Below, piece by piece: positions 1-11,661 of a stretch of 64,000 bases of DNA (within the stretch, counting starts at the first letter, position 1; each line of letters opens with the position of its first letter). Below the pieces are notes generated by a model, which was given only the letters and a program-made list of their open reading frames with translations, was not told where the DNA came from and did no database searches. The stretch lies in assembly GCA_030248215.1 (NCBI GenBank), contig JASANG010002394.1, forward strand, positions 1 to 64,000, written 5' to 3'. The position numbers and the translations under genes were made by a program. This DNA is from Enoplolaimus lenunculus. Taxonomy: Eukaryota; Nematoda; Enoplea; Enoplida; Thoracostomopsidae.

Positions 1-803
1 CACGGGACCGTAGTCAGAACGCTGCCAGGGTGGCTTCACCCGAGTCAAGAACAATTTTAATCAACGTAGGTAACTATTATTCTGCTTGTACTAGTCGATT
101 GGTAAATCTTTGTATACCCATCTTGAAATTTTTTGAGCCACCCTAGCGAGGTTAACTGGACTACGGGCTTTCTTCTTTACCATCATACCGTTGTATATCA
201 TAAAAATTAAAAATGAATAAAAAATCTGAAATAGTTGTAGATGGACATCGAGTCCTGATTATAAAATTTCAACAGTGCCGAATCTATAAACTTTAATTAC
301 CATCTGGTGATAGGTGCTATATACTGTGAGAAGTTCGTGATTTTGGCTAAGTCCTGTATCCTGAATCACACCTGTTATTTTGTTCTTTCCCGATGTACGC
401 TTATCGCTCTGATTTAGTAACGCGGCCGGTTAACGTTTACTAACCCTCTCCAGAACCTTTTATAACACCAATTATTACAGGTAAAAGACACAAGTTATGC
501 GATCCAACCTGTAACCTAATCCGGAATCCTTAGAACCGATGCCTAAATCTGTTTACATCCAGCCACTGGCTCAAAATTACCCAAACTTTTACAATTCCCA
601 GAAAATCCGTGCAATCCTGACCCCGTTAGAATTACACCCTAGTTTACCAAAATTCCGTACCATGCTCTCTACCCCCGTTAGAGATACGCCGACCAAAATT
701 AAGGAATTAATCTGTTGTTTTTGCATGCGCTCATTGTTGACGGGGAAGTTTAAGACAGTAGACCCTGTCTAAATTGAACAAAATATGTAATGCACGTGAT
801 CAA

Positions 804-1002
804 GGCCTATACATAGAACAGTCGCGCAACAGTGTAGTATATTAAGCATATTCCTAAATCTAAGCCTAAAGCTGAAGCGTAAGAATGAGCTTATACCTGA
901 GCCTAAAGTCTAAGCCTAAGCAAAAAATTAGTCTAAAGCTTAAGCTTATACTCTATTTCAGTCCCACAAATAACGTTCCGAACTCTGATCTTTACATGCG
1001 GC
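804..1002 (+). mobile_element. Family A miniature element with CCTAAG tract
   Basis: Degenerate inverted ends (GGCCTATACATAGAACAG at left, CTGATCTTTACATGCGGC at right) flank an interior of CCTAAG-like hexamers and the shared AAAAAATTAGTCTAAAGCTT block. Confidence 0.75.
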
Positions 1003-1653
1003 TGGTAAAGTTTGTCAACGTAAAGCAAATTGCTACGAAAATCAGCGCACGGTTTGTGACTCGTTCACTTTTAAAAGCTTAAGAAAAATCAAAGAATGTG
1101 TACATAAATGTTTGATTTTCAAACACAAAATAGTGCCACACAAACGTTCAAATGTAAGTTGTACCACCTATCACCGTCACGTCTTTTGTGCAGTGGGGAT
1201 GCAACAAATATATGAAATTTTGCAATTTTGCACTGACAAAATGCAACGCTGTACGAAATAGCAATTTGTGCTTCGTGTATAATTGAAGAAAGCGAATCAA
1301 TTGAAGAGATACAAACGTGACTGTGTTTTTTTCGAGTCCGAGAACAGGGTACAGCAGAAATGTTATCATCAGTTCATTGCAGAAATCGACCATTGGCTGT
1401 TGCCGGTGTTCCGGGCGCCGTTAGAATCATTTTTGTTTCTAAAAAACTAATTTTGAAACTATTTAATTGCTGAGATTTTTCAAAAGGAACGAACAATGTT
1501 GTGATCGTATACTTTGCTGTTTTTGGCTACAAAATGTAACTTCACCTACGCACGCATTGTTCAGGTTCCGGTATTAGATTTGGTAACCCGTCAGTTTCGG
1601 ATTGATATTCTTCACCGGTTGCGCTCTGCGAGGAAATGTCAGAATTGATAGTT

Positions 1654-1775
1654 TACGCGACGCTATACTTTTGATGACGTCCGGCGCCGTCCGCCGCCGT
1701 ACGTCACCGTGCGGTATCGTACGTGAAATACTCACGCACAATACCGTATGGTGACGGGTGACGCCGCTACCGGCA
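1654..1775. repeat. CpG-rich dispersed repeat
   Basis: CpG-dense stretch with GATGACGTCCGGCGCCGTC and repeated CGTACGTCACCG words. Closely related sequence occurs at 45724-45880 and more weakly at 52352-52480, which marks it as a dispersed repeat rather than a promoter island. Confidence 0.6.
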
Positions 1776-1778
1776 TAA

Positions 1779-1862
1779 TGTAGTGAAATAAAGTAAGAAG
1801 AGTGCAGTAAGAGGAGGTCCCTATTTTGAGTCCCAATCAATAAGAGCCTGAATCCCTAATGG
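1779..1862 (+). mobile_element. Family F fragment
   Basis: About 80 bp matching one end of the 437-445 bp family F copies (GAGTCCCAATCAATAAGAG). Confidence 0.6.
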
Positions 1863-2127
1863 ACTAGGCTGCTCTAATATATGCTACGGACACAAAACAA
1901 CTCGCGTAAACTTTATTAAACGCTGAAAAAACATAAAGAAATATGACAATCATCAATGTTTTGGAATAAGTCATTTCTGCCCAAAAGAAAGAATATAAAA
2001 GGAACGGAGTTGATTTTCACTGACAAGGGTGAATTAAAAATAAATCAGTCAGTTTATCGAATAAAAACACAATGCAGTCACCCTATGGAGGCGCAAAATT
2101 AATTTTCACCGCAGTGTTTGTGATAAC

Positions 2128-2281
2128 GGCCAACACATAGAACTGAGAGTCACAAAAGTAGTGTAAAGCTTATTCCTAAGCGCAAGCCAAAGCCTAAGAA
2201 AGAACTAGTCTGGAAACTTATTAAAGCTTTACTCGATTGTAGCCCGTAGAAAAAAGTTCTGCCCTGATCTTTCCATGGGTC
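2128..2281 (+). mobile_element. Family A miniature element
   Basis: Ends GGCCAACACATAGAAC and CCCTGATCTTTCCATGGGTC with a CCTAAG-like centre. The flanks share TGATAA, a possible weak target duplication. Confidence 0.7.
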
Positions 2282-3305
2282 ATGATAAAGTATCAATGGT
2301 CAGATGAGTCAATCAGGAAGATCAGCCTACTTCAATAGAAATTTTGGTCCCATAAATTTTTTGCACATGAGTAGTCTGGACCATGTATAGAGAAGGTCCT
2401 TCCCAAGTTCCCGGGTAATATCTCGAAATACCAGACAGTTGCGTTCTGAAAATTTAAGAAAGGGGTGAGATTTCAAAGCGATTTTTTATGTGTATTACAG
2501 AATAGAAATTAAAAATTCGTAAATAGGAAAGAACATTATCAATTATATCTTTAAAATTTTTGTGTATGATGGAATCTGGGTTTTATCAAATCAACAAAAC
2601 ACCAATTAAAATATAAAGACAGAAATTGTATAAAATTATTACGCAAAAACTCTTATCCCCAAGTGCCAAAGGTTGCGTCAAAAATTGCAAGCGCATTCTA
2701 AACATTCGTTGGAATATGAACGAATATCCAATATTAATTCTAGCATGAAATACTGGAAATATATTCAAATGTAGCAACAATGTAAACATTTTGCTGGTTA
2801 CATCACAATTTTCTCGAGTCCCAATTAACAATCCCAGCAGCTAGAATAGCCTTAAAAGTGAAACTGCCGATTTCTGAATTTTTTCAGGATAAATACGAAG
2901 TTTAGCGAAATACTGATATGCGAAATTTTCTAGCGTCGAATTATTGAGCTCTACACGCAAAATAAATTGTCTTAAAATTTACACACTCTCACTTTGTTAA
3001 AGTTCCAAGAGATTAATATCTTGTATTTCAGACATTAATAGCCTTAAACAGTTCAGAATTTTTACCTAAAGTTTATGTCTTGGATGTATTTCAGTTATAT
3101 ATTTAATCACATTCCTAGTGGAGGTTCATTTTTTCAATTCCGATTGTGATGTTTGTAGTAATTGCAGAAATTTATAGTCGGGAAGATGACGTCAGGGTGG
3201 GCGAGCTCGGTCACTAGGTCAACCTCAAATTCTTCCGTCAGGGAGTCATTGTGTAATGTTAAGTCGCGCATGCACGTGCACTTATAGCACTAAAGAGAAG
3301 ATATC

Positions 3306-3378
3306 GGCCGCATGGTGTAATGGGTAGCGCGCTTGACTCTCGAGCGAGATCTGCAAGTTTCGATTCCTGGCGTGGCCA
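3306..3378 (+). other. tRNA-like sequence, probably a pseudo-tRNA or SINE head
   Basis: A box-like ATGGTGTAATGGGTAGCGC followed by a B-box-like GTTTCGATTCC. The outer six bases GGCCGC can pair with GTGGCC at the 3' end. The T-arm and the anticodon stem contain mismatches and no anticodon can be read with confidence, so a functional tRNA is doubtful. Layout resembles arginine-type tRNAs. Confidence 0.45.
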
Positions 3379-3895
3379 TATGCTTCGGAAAAATTAAGGT
3401 GACAACCCAAGTAGATCGTCGCGATCGTTCTTGTGGAAAGGGATCGTCCCGACCGTGCAGTTCTGACAGAGGGAAATGGGAACCGTTTTCGGTGCCGCAT
3501 TTCAATATTTATATGCAATTTATTTCTCGTCATAGACTTTTGAATTCTTCATTTGTCAACTCGCACTTAGCTTATATTTTGCGCATGCCTTGAACACTCA
3601 CTTTTCAGCCTGTGGTTGAGAGGCTAGTAGGAGATCTATGATCGTTGAATTATCGGTATTCGGGCGCAGTTGTTAAGATTGGTCTTGGTGTTGTGCTGCG
3701 TCGTTATGGAATAGGCTGACTAAAACAGACGCAAGAATGCAATTATCAATTCGTAAATGGTTATGAAACAAGGTACTTGGAGCAAGAATAACACTGCAAA
3801 TATATTGTTAAAACTTGTTTGCGTACTGTGTCCAATTATATTTGTTTAGGTTATCACTCTCAGATATATGTAATTCTCAAACTGACTGTTTCATT

Positions 3896-4019
3896 ATGGC
3901 TTTCGGAACGACATTACTTAAGCTGGCAATATCTCCGTTAGTGTTCTTGTATGTGGTATCTCCTATTGCGTTGTTTTGCTTTCCTGCGATTCATAAGGCC
4001 GCAATATTTATGAACTTAC
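3896..4019 (+). CDS. ABHD12: ABHD12 coding exon 1: membrane anchor
   Basis: Encodes the start and a hydrophobic run (LLKLAISPLVFLYVVSPIAL) ending at residue 41, phase 1, with donor GTAAGT at 4020. The layout matches the short cytosolic/TM N-terminus of ABHD12 proteins, although the human cytosolic tail is longer. A pyrimidine-rich AG just upstream (ending about 3863) could be the 3' splice site of a 5' non-coding exon. Confidence 0.8.
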
Positions 4020-7000
4020 GTAAGTTATTCAACCTTTAGTAAATACGTAACAAGTACGTGAATTTAAGCGGGCTGCGTAACGCAGGGGTAGAGCACATGC
4101 CTCAGAATCCTAAGGCCGCTAATTCCATTCCCGCTCTGTAGCTCCGCTTTTTCAGCTGGTTAGTTTAAAGGGTCTGAAGTCCCGATTTTTACCTAGAGTG
4201 ACTGTAGCTAAGATGTGAAAGTCTTTGCGCTGGGCTCTTTCTACTAGCGTGCGTCGTTATGAGTGTAATAGTTTGAATTTTAGTTAACTATCCATTTGGT
4301 GACTTCTCAAACCTCACACATTTCAATGTTTCCGAACAAGGAAGACGGTTGTTTATAGATGTTGAAGATGGTGATCGCCTTGGTGCTTGGTATGTTTAAC
4401 ATTTATAATTCGTATAAAGTTATTTAGATATAATTCGTATAAAGTTATTTAGATAGGCTGATATTTGATATATAGACAGTTTATTACTAGCAACTTACGA
4501 AAGCCAAACAGGTATGTTTACAAAATTCTTCTTTTATACGCCCACGTGCTTGTGAAAAACGAACCAAGATTAACTAAGCAAACAGTATCGAAAACAATAA
4601 ATGAATAAACCACCCAAAATATAAGCACGAAGTGGTTGCGAGCAGAAAAATTTTCACACATCAGTTGTCATCAGATGAGATGGAGTGTCTGTGCATCTTC
4701 TTCAAATAGTCAAGTTTGCAGCTAGCTATCGTTCATTTGATGTTTCAATTTGACAATTTCGCACGAATATAGGTACTATTACTTTAATTACGTATCGATA
4801 CAAACAGCTTTAAGTGCTGTTAATGTTCCAAGAGTTAACTGAAACACATAAGTTATGTACTGCCTCTATTCCTACAGTCATCAAAAATGTGTACCTATGC
4901 ATTCTATACATGGCATTTCATTGGTTTTTATTTTCCCTGCGTTTTTTATATTTGCAGTGTTGAATCCGTTATGATAAGTCTGTATCAGAGTTTTTTCAGG
5001 CATATTTTAGCCAGGGGGAGATTTTTCCCTAACTCTCAAGACAATTCTGATCTCCTACAGCCCTTGGCCAGCAAGGAAATGCCAATTATACTTTACTTGC
5101 ATGGAAACGGATTTAACAGGTATGTTAATTATTATTATATATAAATAAATACAGCATAAACACAAGTTCGGGTTTCTCAAATATGCTTGAACTATCAAAT
5201 ACCATATAATACAATGTATAGATGTGGTCATTGCGCGATAAGTTATAGTGTGCAACAGATTAGATAGACTAGGTGGCTTAATTATTTGGATAATCATGAT
5301 TTCTTTATTGGAATTTTGATTTTATAATATGTAAGTACTTATCATTAGCATTTTTGAAACTTAAAGATAAACATCTAAGTATGTTGCCAATGCACATTGT
5401 TTAATTGATATGTCAGTCAAATAAGCTCAATTGATTAAAGCTTGCTCCGAGATATACGTGTATATATTTGTCAGTTTCAAGACTCGCGCTTGCTATTATT
5501 CATATCATTTTGCTTTGTTTGCATAAGTTTTTTGCTCTGAATACGTTTCTGTTATTCATTTTTAGTTCCACCAATTTTGTCATCACAATAGCTAACACAT
5601 TGGGTAGATTTTGCACTTGAACAAGTCCCGCTTTTATACATAAATTATAAAATTTAATTTTGTTTTACTTTAGGGCCCACAAACATCGCGTTTCATTATA
5701 CAATGTGATGACGGAAGCAGGTTTTCAAGTAATAGCTATTGATTATAGAGGTTAGCATTGTAGTTTTTGTATTGAGTGCGTTTTTATTGAACGTGGTTCT
5801 ATGTTCATGTGATTATAAAATTAGAAAAAGGTTTGATGTATGTGTCTTGCCTTCATAGGTTTTGAGTCATGAGTTCCATATTCGTTTCAGGCATTGAAAA
5901 ACCGATGTTTGTTTTGGTCAAAGTTGAATTCAAGCTGTTTGAAGAATTGGAAATTTTATATTTGAAATGGAATTTTGGATGAGAATAAAAATTGATATTT
6001 TTGTCTGTAGCTGTTGCTTTGTCTTTCCCCTTTTGATTGCGAAATGCGGTATTTTTTTGCTTCAAGTATTTCCTGCTGCGCTTAAAACTCAGTTGTATAC
6101 AAACTCCACGTGAAGCTTTCGGGTACATTACAGTCTGTAAACCTGTTTTTGGTCAGTACTATGACGCTAGTTTGGTCATTAAAACTATGAATATTTGATT
6201 TTATTGTTTTTTGCAGGTTACGGAGATTCAACTGGATCACCCACAGAGGAAAATTGCATTAACGATATTGTTACTGTGTATCGTTGGTTACAAACACGTG
6301 CTGGTGGCAATAAAATAATGGTTTTCGGACATTCCTTGGGTACAGCGTACGTGGACTTGACTTTTTACTAAGTTTTAGATGACAGTAGATTTTTTTGGAA
6401 TGTTTCAGTTGAGCAAATATCGTTTCAATCACAGGTATTGGTTAGTTTTAACTTATAACGGTATCTAAACAGAAATTCAAGTCTTCTCGTCGATGGATGT
6501 TATTAAAGTTTTGTTTTTGTTGGCTTTGTTTTGATGTTTCCGTTGCAAGCTGTTGTCTGGTGTGTGTGATCTGCCAATCATACTTTATTGTAATTTTGTA
6601 GTTTGTCATTTTGCAGATATAGTTTTAGTCGTCCGGTGATGTTTATTGCACATGTCTGATTGTTTCAGGCTTGGCAGCGGTGCCATGAGAAAGTTGTGTC
6701 TTTCAGGTAATTTAGTAATCTTTTGTTTTTTCGATAGTTGATCCTTATCCCAAATGCAGATAGCATTTATTACTGGTTAGTGCCTGCCAGTAACAGGTGT
6801 TACACGAATTGTAATCACCGGCAAGGCAAGAACTTCTAAACATTAATGGTTTTCATATTTTCACTGGCGAAATACGTACATTTAGCATTGGATGATTAAG
6901 TTGTAAATTTTTGTCGCTGGGATAAAAGTTAAAGAACAGTAATTTGTAGAGTACATTTGTCAAATTTATTCATCTTTCGGGATGATTTCTGTGTTTGATT

Positions 7001-10000
7001 GAAATTAGCTGCGATATACATTCGAAGTGACGGTTATTAGTTTACTTTGAAGACAATTTTATTTGGTTCCTGATATCAAGTCGTACTAGGGATGTCTGAA
7101 GATTTTCTGGCATTGACTTTTCAGAGTACAGCCACGGTCAGAATTAATTGTGCAGTAACTGTGATTGCTACTGCGCCTGCGGTACCGATAATATAATCGC
7201 AGTAGACTTTCCTATGATCGCAACTAGTCGCGTCTAGAAACGCTATTGCAGCCGAGGTTCTGACCGCGACTCTTGCGGCGTTTACATGCAATCGAAAATT
7301 AACAACTAGACAAGCATGATGCGGTCGCAGTTATAGTCGCAGTAACCATGAAAGTTCACAAATTGTGTTGGCCGGCTATTGCGAGCGAGAAACGAGCACT
7401 CGTAATCTGAAAATCGGTTTAGAGCGCAGTCGCTATTGCACTTAATTCTGTCTGTAACTGTAATTTAAAGTGTATAATACGTTTTAGGTGAATGCCCAGC
7501 TGCGTTAGTCCTTGAATCACCAATGAACAACTTTACTGCAATCGTTCGTGAAATACCAATTGCCCGGGTAAAGCCAAGTTTTATATTTGTTGTGTTTTTG
7601 TACGTTGTTTTGTTTTAAATACAGCAAACACAAACTTTATGATTAAATAGTCCTTAAAACGAAATCTGCTTTCGTATCGATTGCCCCTGTGCAACAGCGT
7701 TTCCACGTATCATAGAACCACAATACATGACTAAGATGATATTCTCATTTTAGTGTTCAAAATTTTTGTTTTGAAATTTTAGCATTCGCAATTTGAGAAT
7801 ACAGGAACCTTGAAAAGTTTCATTCCCGTTGATAATCCTCACAAGCCCGTTTAATGCATACTTTAGGAAAACTGTGTTGTGCACAATTACGTTACTGGAT
7901 GGGTTGTATTAATATGTTTGATAGTATTTTACATTGTTTTTAAGGTGTTCAAAATTTTGCCATTTTACGACGCAATGCTTATTGATGTGCCACGAAAACG
8001 TCTTAAAATTCATTTGAATACTGATGAAAAGTAAGCTACAACAGAGTTTAATCATTCATTATAGTATAAGAACAAATAATTTTGGTCCTTAGTTTAACAT
8101 TAACATAGCATTGATGGTAACTTTTGGACAAAGGCGAGTAATATAAAAGGCCAATGTTACTTTAAGAGGAGTAATAGTAGATTAGGCGTATTCCTAAGCC
8201 TAAGCTTAAGCGTTGCAAAATGAGTTCCTAAGTCTAAGCCAAAAAATGTACTCTAGAATCTAAACCTAATCTTTTATAGACCCACCAGAAACCTGGACGC
8301 CCCTTAAAGTAACATGGACCATATAAATTATAAATTAGCAGCTGGCCTTGATGCATTTTACGCCGTTGATACATTTCGGTGATAGATATCAATAGCAGAT
8401 TTTGTTTTTCATATGAAAGTCTGCTATATACATAAGGGGTGAAGCTGAAGAAAAACCCAAAATTGGCCTAATGGACAAACACAGAAGCCATGTCTTTCCC
8501 ATATGGAGCCTTTATGGTCGATTTAATCTTCAGAGCCATCTGGGGCAGCGTGGTCCCTGCGAAGGAAGGGCCATGGTGCTCCCTGCTGATCGCTGATAAG
8601 CCAGCCACCACCATTAGCCGGGTGGATCTGAGTAATTATTCTAAAACCTTATTCGCACGTGGAAGTTTTTTTGAAACGAGAACTCACGGCTGTAATTTCC
8701 AAGTGCAAGTTTTTGCATTCAAAACGTGAAATTGCAACGTGAAAATACAAATTTTTGCAGCGAGAACGTGTAATGGCAAGTTTTTAATGGGGTTTCGAAT
8801 TAAACTTGCATTGGCAACTTGCAACCGGTGAATCGTGCTTAAAACAAATTTAACTGTTCGTTGGTGCTATCATTGTTTCAGTATAGCTGATATAACTTGC
8901 CCGATATTGATATTTCATGCAGAAGACGACGACGTTGTCCCTTATAGATTAGCTGAACATGTTAGTTTAAATGGTCTAGTGCAAGATTTGTAGTACAATA
9001 TGTGATAAGAAATCTGTTTTTATTTTTGAATTGTGCAACTGCGTGTAACTCTTTAAGTTGTATAATTGTGTCGGCATTAATTCAGAAAAATTTTGTCATG
9101 TCCTCTGTTTACCATCAGCTTTGTCTATTTCCTGAATTTTAGTTTGAAATTCGTACAACTGTGGAACGTTAAGCGCTAAAAAAGCATGAAGTGTACGTCA
9201 GATAAAGTTTTGTTGTTAAATACAGCGCCTTGTTTATGTATTTTCAACGTAATTTTAATATTTTTCTTTGTGTGGTGAGTTGTTCTTGATTTGTTTTTGA
9301 ACATTTTGTTTTAGTTGTATGAAGCGGTTGTGGCAAGAATACCGAAACAATGGAGTCAACTCGTGATGTACCGCAAGCAACGCGGGTACGCTCATATAGA
9401 CTTGTGGAAAGACCCAGATTTTGGTCAACGATTACGGTAAAAGTGATAGTGTTGTCTTCAGCCTCGTCATTTTTATCAACAGTTTTGTAGTTTCTATTAG
9501 AGTTAATAGCTTGTTTTAAATCAAAACGCCACCTTAACTAATAAGCAGCAATTTATTAACTTTGATGCAGTAATTCGATAATCATCGGCTGACCTTAGGT
9601 TTCTAAACAACGCGGAGCAAAGTCATAGGTACTAAACTTAAGTAAATTGACGATGTAACTCAAAATCAAGTTTAACTCACATCTCTGCAGTGCAACCATT
9701 ACCCTGTATCACTCAGTTCTGATACAATTATTATTGTATTTTTCACCGTGGCATTTTCTAACTTAATTAAGAAAAACGATGAAACTAATAGTTAATTTTA
9801 AGTCATGTCTCTACGACCCAGCCAATGCCCTCTGTGTGACTTCTGCTACAAATGGTATATATGTTTCGCCCTGGCAGGAGAAATGTGGTCTAAATGAACT
9901 TCATGGCAAATAATGTTACTATTCTCATTTTTTGCATTGCTTTTGTGTAAGTTACATAGCTGAAAATATTTTAATAAAATGTACAGAATGTATAAATTTA

Positions 10001-10259
10001 TGAGTTAGATGCACCGCGACTTCAGGTATCACAACCCTAATTTTTGAATCAATGTATAGAATAGGTTTCGAGTAATCTCGTCTGTCAATCGGCGATAGGT
10101 GCAGTACAAATTTAAAAATTTGTCTCATAGTCTCTCATGTTGAATAATAACTAATATTTTTTATGTTATGGAAATTATTTTACGTTTTGTTTTAGAGACT
10201 TTTGGGCAATTGCAAATACTGCTGATCTCGTTCCTGAGTCGAAAAATTTGCTAGTTTAA
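3896..10259 (+). CDS. ABHD12: ABHD12-family alpha/beta-hydrolase, 11 exons, 355 aa
   Basis: Coding exons: 3896-4019, 4284-4389, 4958-5119, 5674-5750, 6217-6346, 6669-6706, 7488-7567, 7945-8030, 8882-8960, 9315-9436, 10196-10259. Every junction is GT-AG and the frame stays open to TAA at 10257. An N-terminal hydrophobic segment (residues about 5-30) fits a single-pass membrane anchor. The hydrolase core shows the oxyanion motif YLHGN (H125-G126), the DYRGYGDSTG stretch (about 154-163), the nucleophile elbow GHSLG (Ser196), the acid motif AEDDDVVP (Asp284 by alignment from memory) and the GYAH histidine (His321). Known ABHD12 proteins are membrane (lyso)phosphatidylserine lipases, and the human protein is 398 aa. 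Assignment to ABHD12 rather than its paralogue ABHD12B is inference; the sequence is diverged from both. An in-frame upstream ATG at 3815 is possible, but 3896 begins right before the hydrophobic anchor. Confidence 0.9.
4067..4135 (+). other. Degenerate tRNA-like sequence in ABHD12 intron 1
   Basis: TAACGCAGGGGTAGAGCAC resembles an A box/D arm, CTAATTCCATTCCCG a decayed B box, and AGCGGG (4067-4072) pairs with CCCGCT (4130-4135). The anticodon arm does not close properly. Probably a pseudo-tRNA or SINE remnant. Confidence 0.35.
4404..4455 (+). repeat. Short tandem duplication in ABHD12 intron 2
   Basis: The phrase ATAATTCGTATAAAGTTATT plus TAGAT occurs twice in direct succession. Confidence 0.7.
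6217..6346 (+). CDS. ABHD12: ABHD12 exon 5: nucleophile elbow
   Basis: Encodes residues 157-200, including GDSTGSPTEEN and the GxSxG motif GHSLGT with Ser196 as nucleophile. Acceptor TTTTTTGCAG, donor GTACGT. Confidence 0.9.
7127..7462. mobile_element. TIR element in ABHD12 intron 6, TA-flanked
   Basis: The ends CAGCCACGGTCAGAATTA and TAATTCTGTCTGTAACTG are imperfect inverted repeats, with TA outside both. About 335 bp with GTCGCAGT-like repeats inside and no coding. It ends 25 bp before the exon 7 acceptor. TA target sites suggest a Tc1/mariner-type mobiliser (inference). Confidence 0.65.
8149..8320 (+). mobile_element. Family B miniature element in ABHD12 intron 8
   Basis: Inverted ends GGCCAATGTTACTTTAAG and CTTAAAGTAACATGGACC around a CCTAAG-type tract. 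The flanks ATATAAAA (8141-8148) and ATATAAAT (8321-8328) are a near-perfect 8-bp target duplication. Confidence 0.85.
8641..8844. mobile_element. Family G miniature element in ABHD12 intron 8
   Basis: Left end CTAAAACCTTATTCGCACGT and right end (reverse complement TTTTAAGCACGATTCACC) are diverged inverted repeats similar to the family G copy at 23091-23367. The interior repeats the word AAGTTTTTG. Confidence 0.55.
8882..8960 (+). CDS. ABHD12: ABHD12 exon 9: catalytic acid
   Basis: Encodes IADITCPILIFHAEDDDVVP and the following residues, aligning with the LLILHAEDDPVVP block of the vertebrate protein that carries the triad aspartate. The donor is GTTAGT. A family G miniature element ends 37 bp before the acceptor. 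Confidence 0.9.
9315..9436 (+). CDS. ABHD12: ABHD12 exon 10: catalytic histidine
   Basis: Encodes residues 295-335 with GYAHIDLWKDPDF. The histidine (His321) lines up with the triad histidine in GYRHKYIYKSPEL of the human protein. Donor GTAAAA. Confidence 0.88.
10196..10259 (+). CDS. ABHD12: ABHD12 terminal coding exon
   Basis: Encodes the last residues after FGQRLR (DFWAIANTADLVPESKNLLV) and stop TAA. The acceptor is TTTTAG at 10190-10195. A candidate polyadenylation signal AATAAA lies at 10903-10908. Confidence 0.8.
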
Positions 10260-10902
10260 ATCTGGTGCGGTTGTTTTCGAACAAAGCCTCGATGCAGTTG
10301 ATATTAAAAATGGCTGTGATATTAAGTTATTCCTTTTTAGTTTTTCAGTCTGTGTCACTTCTATGCAGTGTTGCTTTTTTCGGTAGAATTGAATTTACGG
10401 GAGAAGACGGGTTTTTCGTTTTTAAATGCAAATACGGTAATGGATTCTAAATTTGATGTTTTAATGGTACTAAGAGAATAACTTGACTCACTAAGTATAT
10501 TTCAAGATTTGACAACACATGACAAGCATACGGTACACGGTGTAAAAGTGTTAGATGGATGAAAAATGGCATATGCCAGATAGTTCGCCAAGTACTTCTA
10601 AGTTTGTGTTTGGCAAAAAATCAGCTAACAGGATTTTGTAATTTCATTGTTATACATGAATTTGATCACAAGTTTAGCTGTAATTTAGGTGTTACGCAGC
10701 TGAGAACTGAGTATGTTGGATCAAGCAACATGAACAAAATTACAGAAATCATGTTGAGAAGCAAAAATTTCGCGACTAAGATAAGGCCTCGTTTGCGGCA
10801 ACAGAAATTACGTTTGCTTCGAAATCAGTTTTATCACAGGTACATGAAACACAAGCCGCAAAAACGTCTGGTATATCCAATCAAGCAGATATTATAAAAT
10901 TT

Positions 10903-10908
10903 AATAAA
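10903..10908 (+). promoter_or_regulatory. Candidate polyadenylation signal for ABHD12
   Basis: A canonical AATAAA about 645 bp after the ABHD12 stop, on the same strand. No transcript evidence is available, so use is inferred. Confidence 0.4.
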
Positions 10909-11449
10909 TCAGCGCTCCTGACGCTTAAGTGAAATTTGTTCCGAATGAGAGGCGTGCTAAAACCCAGATTCCGACAGTATTTCAGAGCGTGTAAGCTTGA
11001 TGTCATGTTTTGTAGATGGTGTAATTGAAAATTATGGCGAAATTAATTTATGTATGTCTGTGTAGAATTTGAACTTTATATTGACTTATTTTGTTGTCCT
11101 CTTAGAGTGCAACGAATTTCTGGCCAAAGCGTATTTTGAGAACAATAATGTTATTTGAGGAAGCAGCCTGAGATCGTGTATTAATAGTAGGCTTAGTCAT
11201 TCGTAGCTTTTGAACTGATTGTTGTGCAGCCCTTAAATTGCCATCGTTACATTCGACGTGTGATTGTGAAGGTCGTAACAACGTCTGTTTTGACAAAGTC
11301 CCTAAAGGTCTATTACATTTACCATTTTTTAATTGTTTTTAGTATGTTGCTTTATAGTAATGTATGTTGCGTTATGTAGTAAATTTCTAGTTTTCACCCA
11401 CGTTTGAGCAGAAACGGTTGTGTATATCCGCGATATAGTCTGAAATATA

Positions 11450-11658
11450 CACTACAAAAATGGTGAGTCAGCTTGACTCTCTCCGAAATAGGCTTTTCTG
11501 GACTACACAAACTGAGTCAAATTAGATTCCGCCGGAGACAAACGTGCGACTCAACGAGTGGAATTTGAGTTCAGTGGAGTCGAATTTTGACTCAGTTTGT
11601 GTAGTCCGGAAATGCCTGTTTCGGAGAGAGTCAATTTGACTCCCCATTTTTTGCAGTG
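11450..11658. mobile_element. Family C hairpin element
   Basis: 209 bp, CACTACAAAAATGGTGAGTC to CCATTTTTTGCAGTG, almost wholly self-complementary, with TA on both sides (11448-11449, 11659-11660). Confidence 0.85.
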
Positions 11659-11661
11659 TAG

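Larger units (their letters stand above)
1..3895. other. Intergenic region upstream of ABHD12
   Basis: No coding region recognised. It contains two family A elements, a CpG-rich repeat, a family F fragment and a tRNA-like sequence (listed separately). At 2300-3290 I see only AT-rich sequence without a recognisable feature. The short ORFs here have no family resemblance. Confidence 0.6.

Noticed and set aside
8490-8729. 79-codon open frame in ABHD12 intron 8
   Set aside because: It interrupts no known part of the hydrolase, the exon chain joins cleanly without it, and part of it runs into a family G element.
10559-10897. 112-codon open frame after ABHD12 as a separate gene
   Set aside because: No recognised motif or splice context. 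It lies just upstream of the AATAAA signal in what is most simply the ABHD12 3' UTR.
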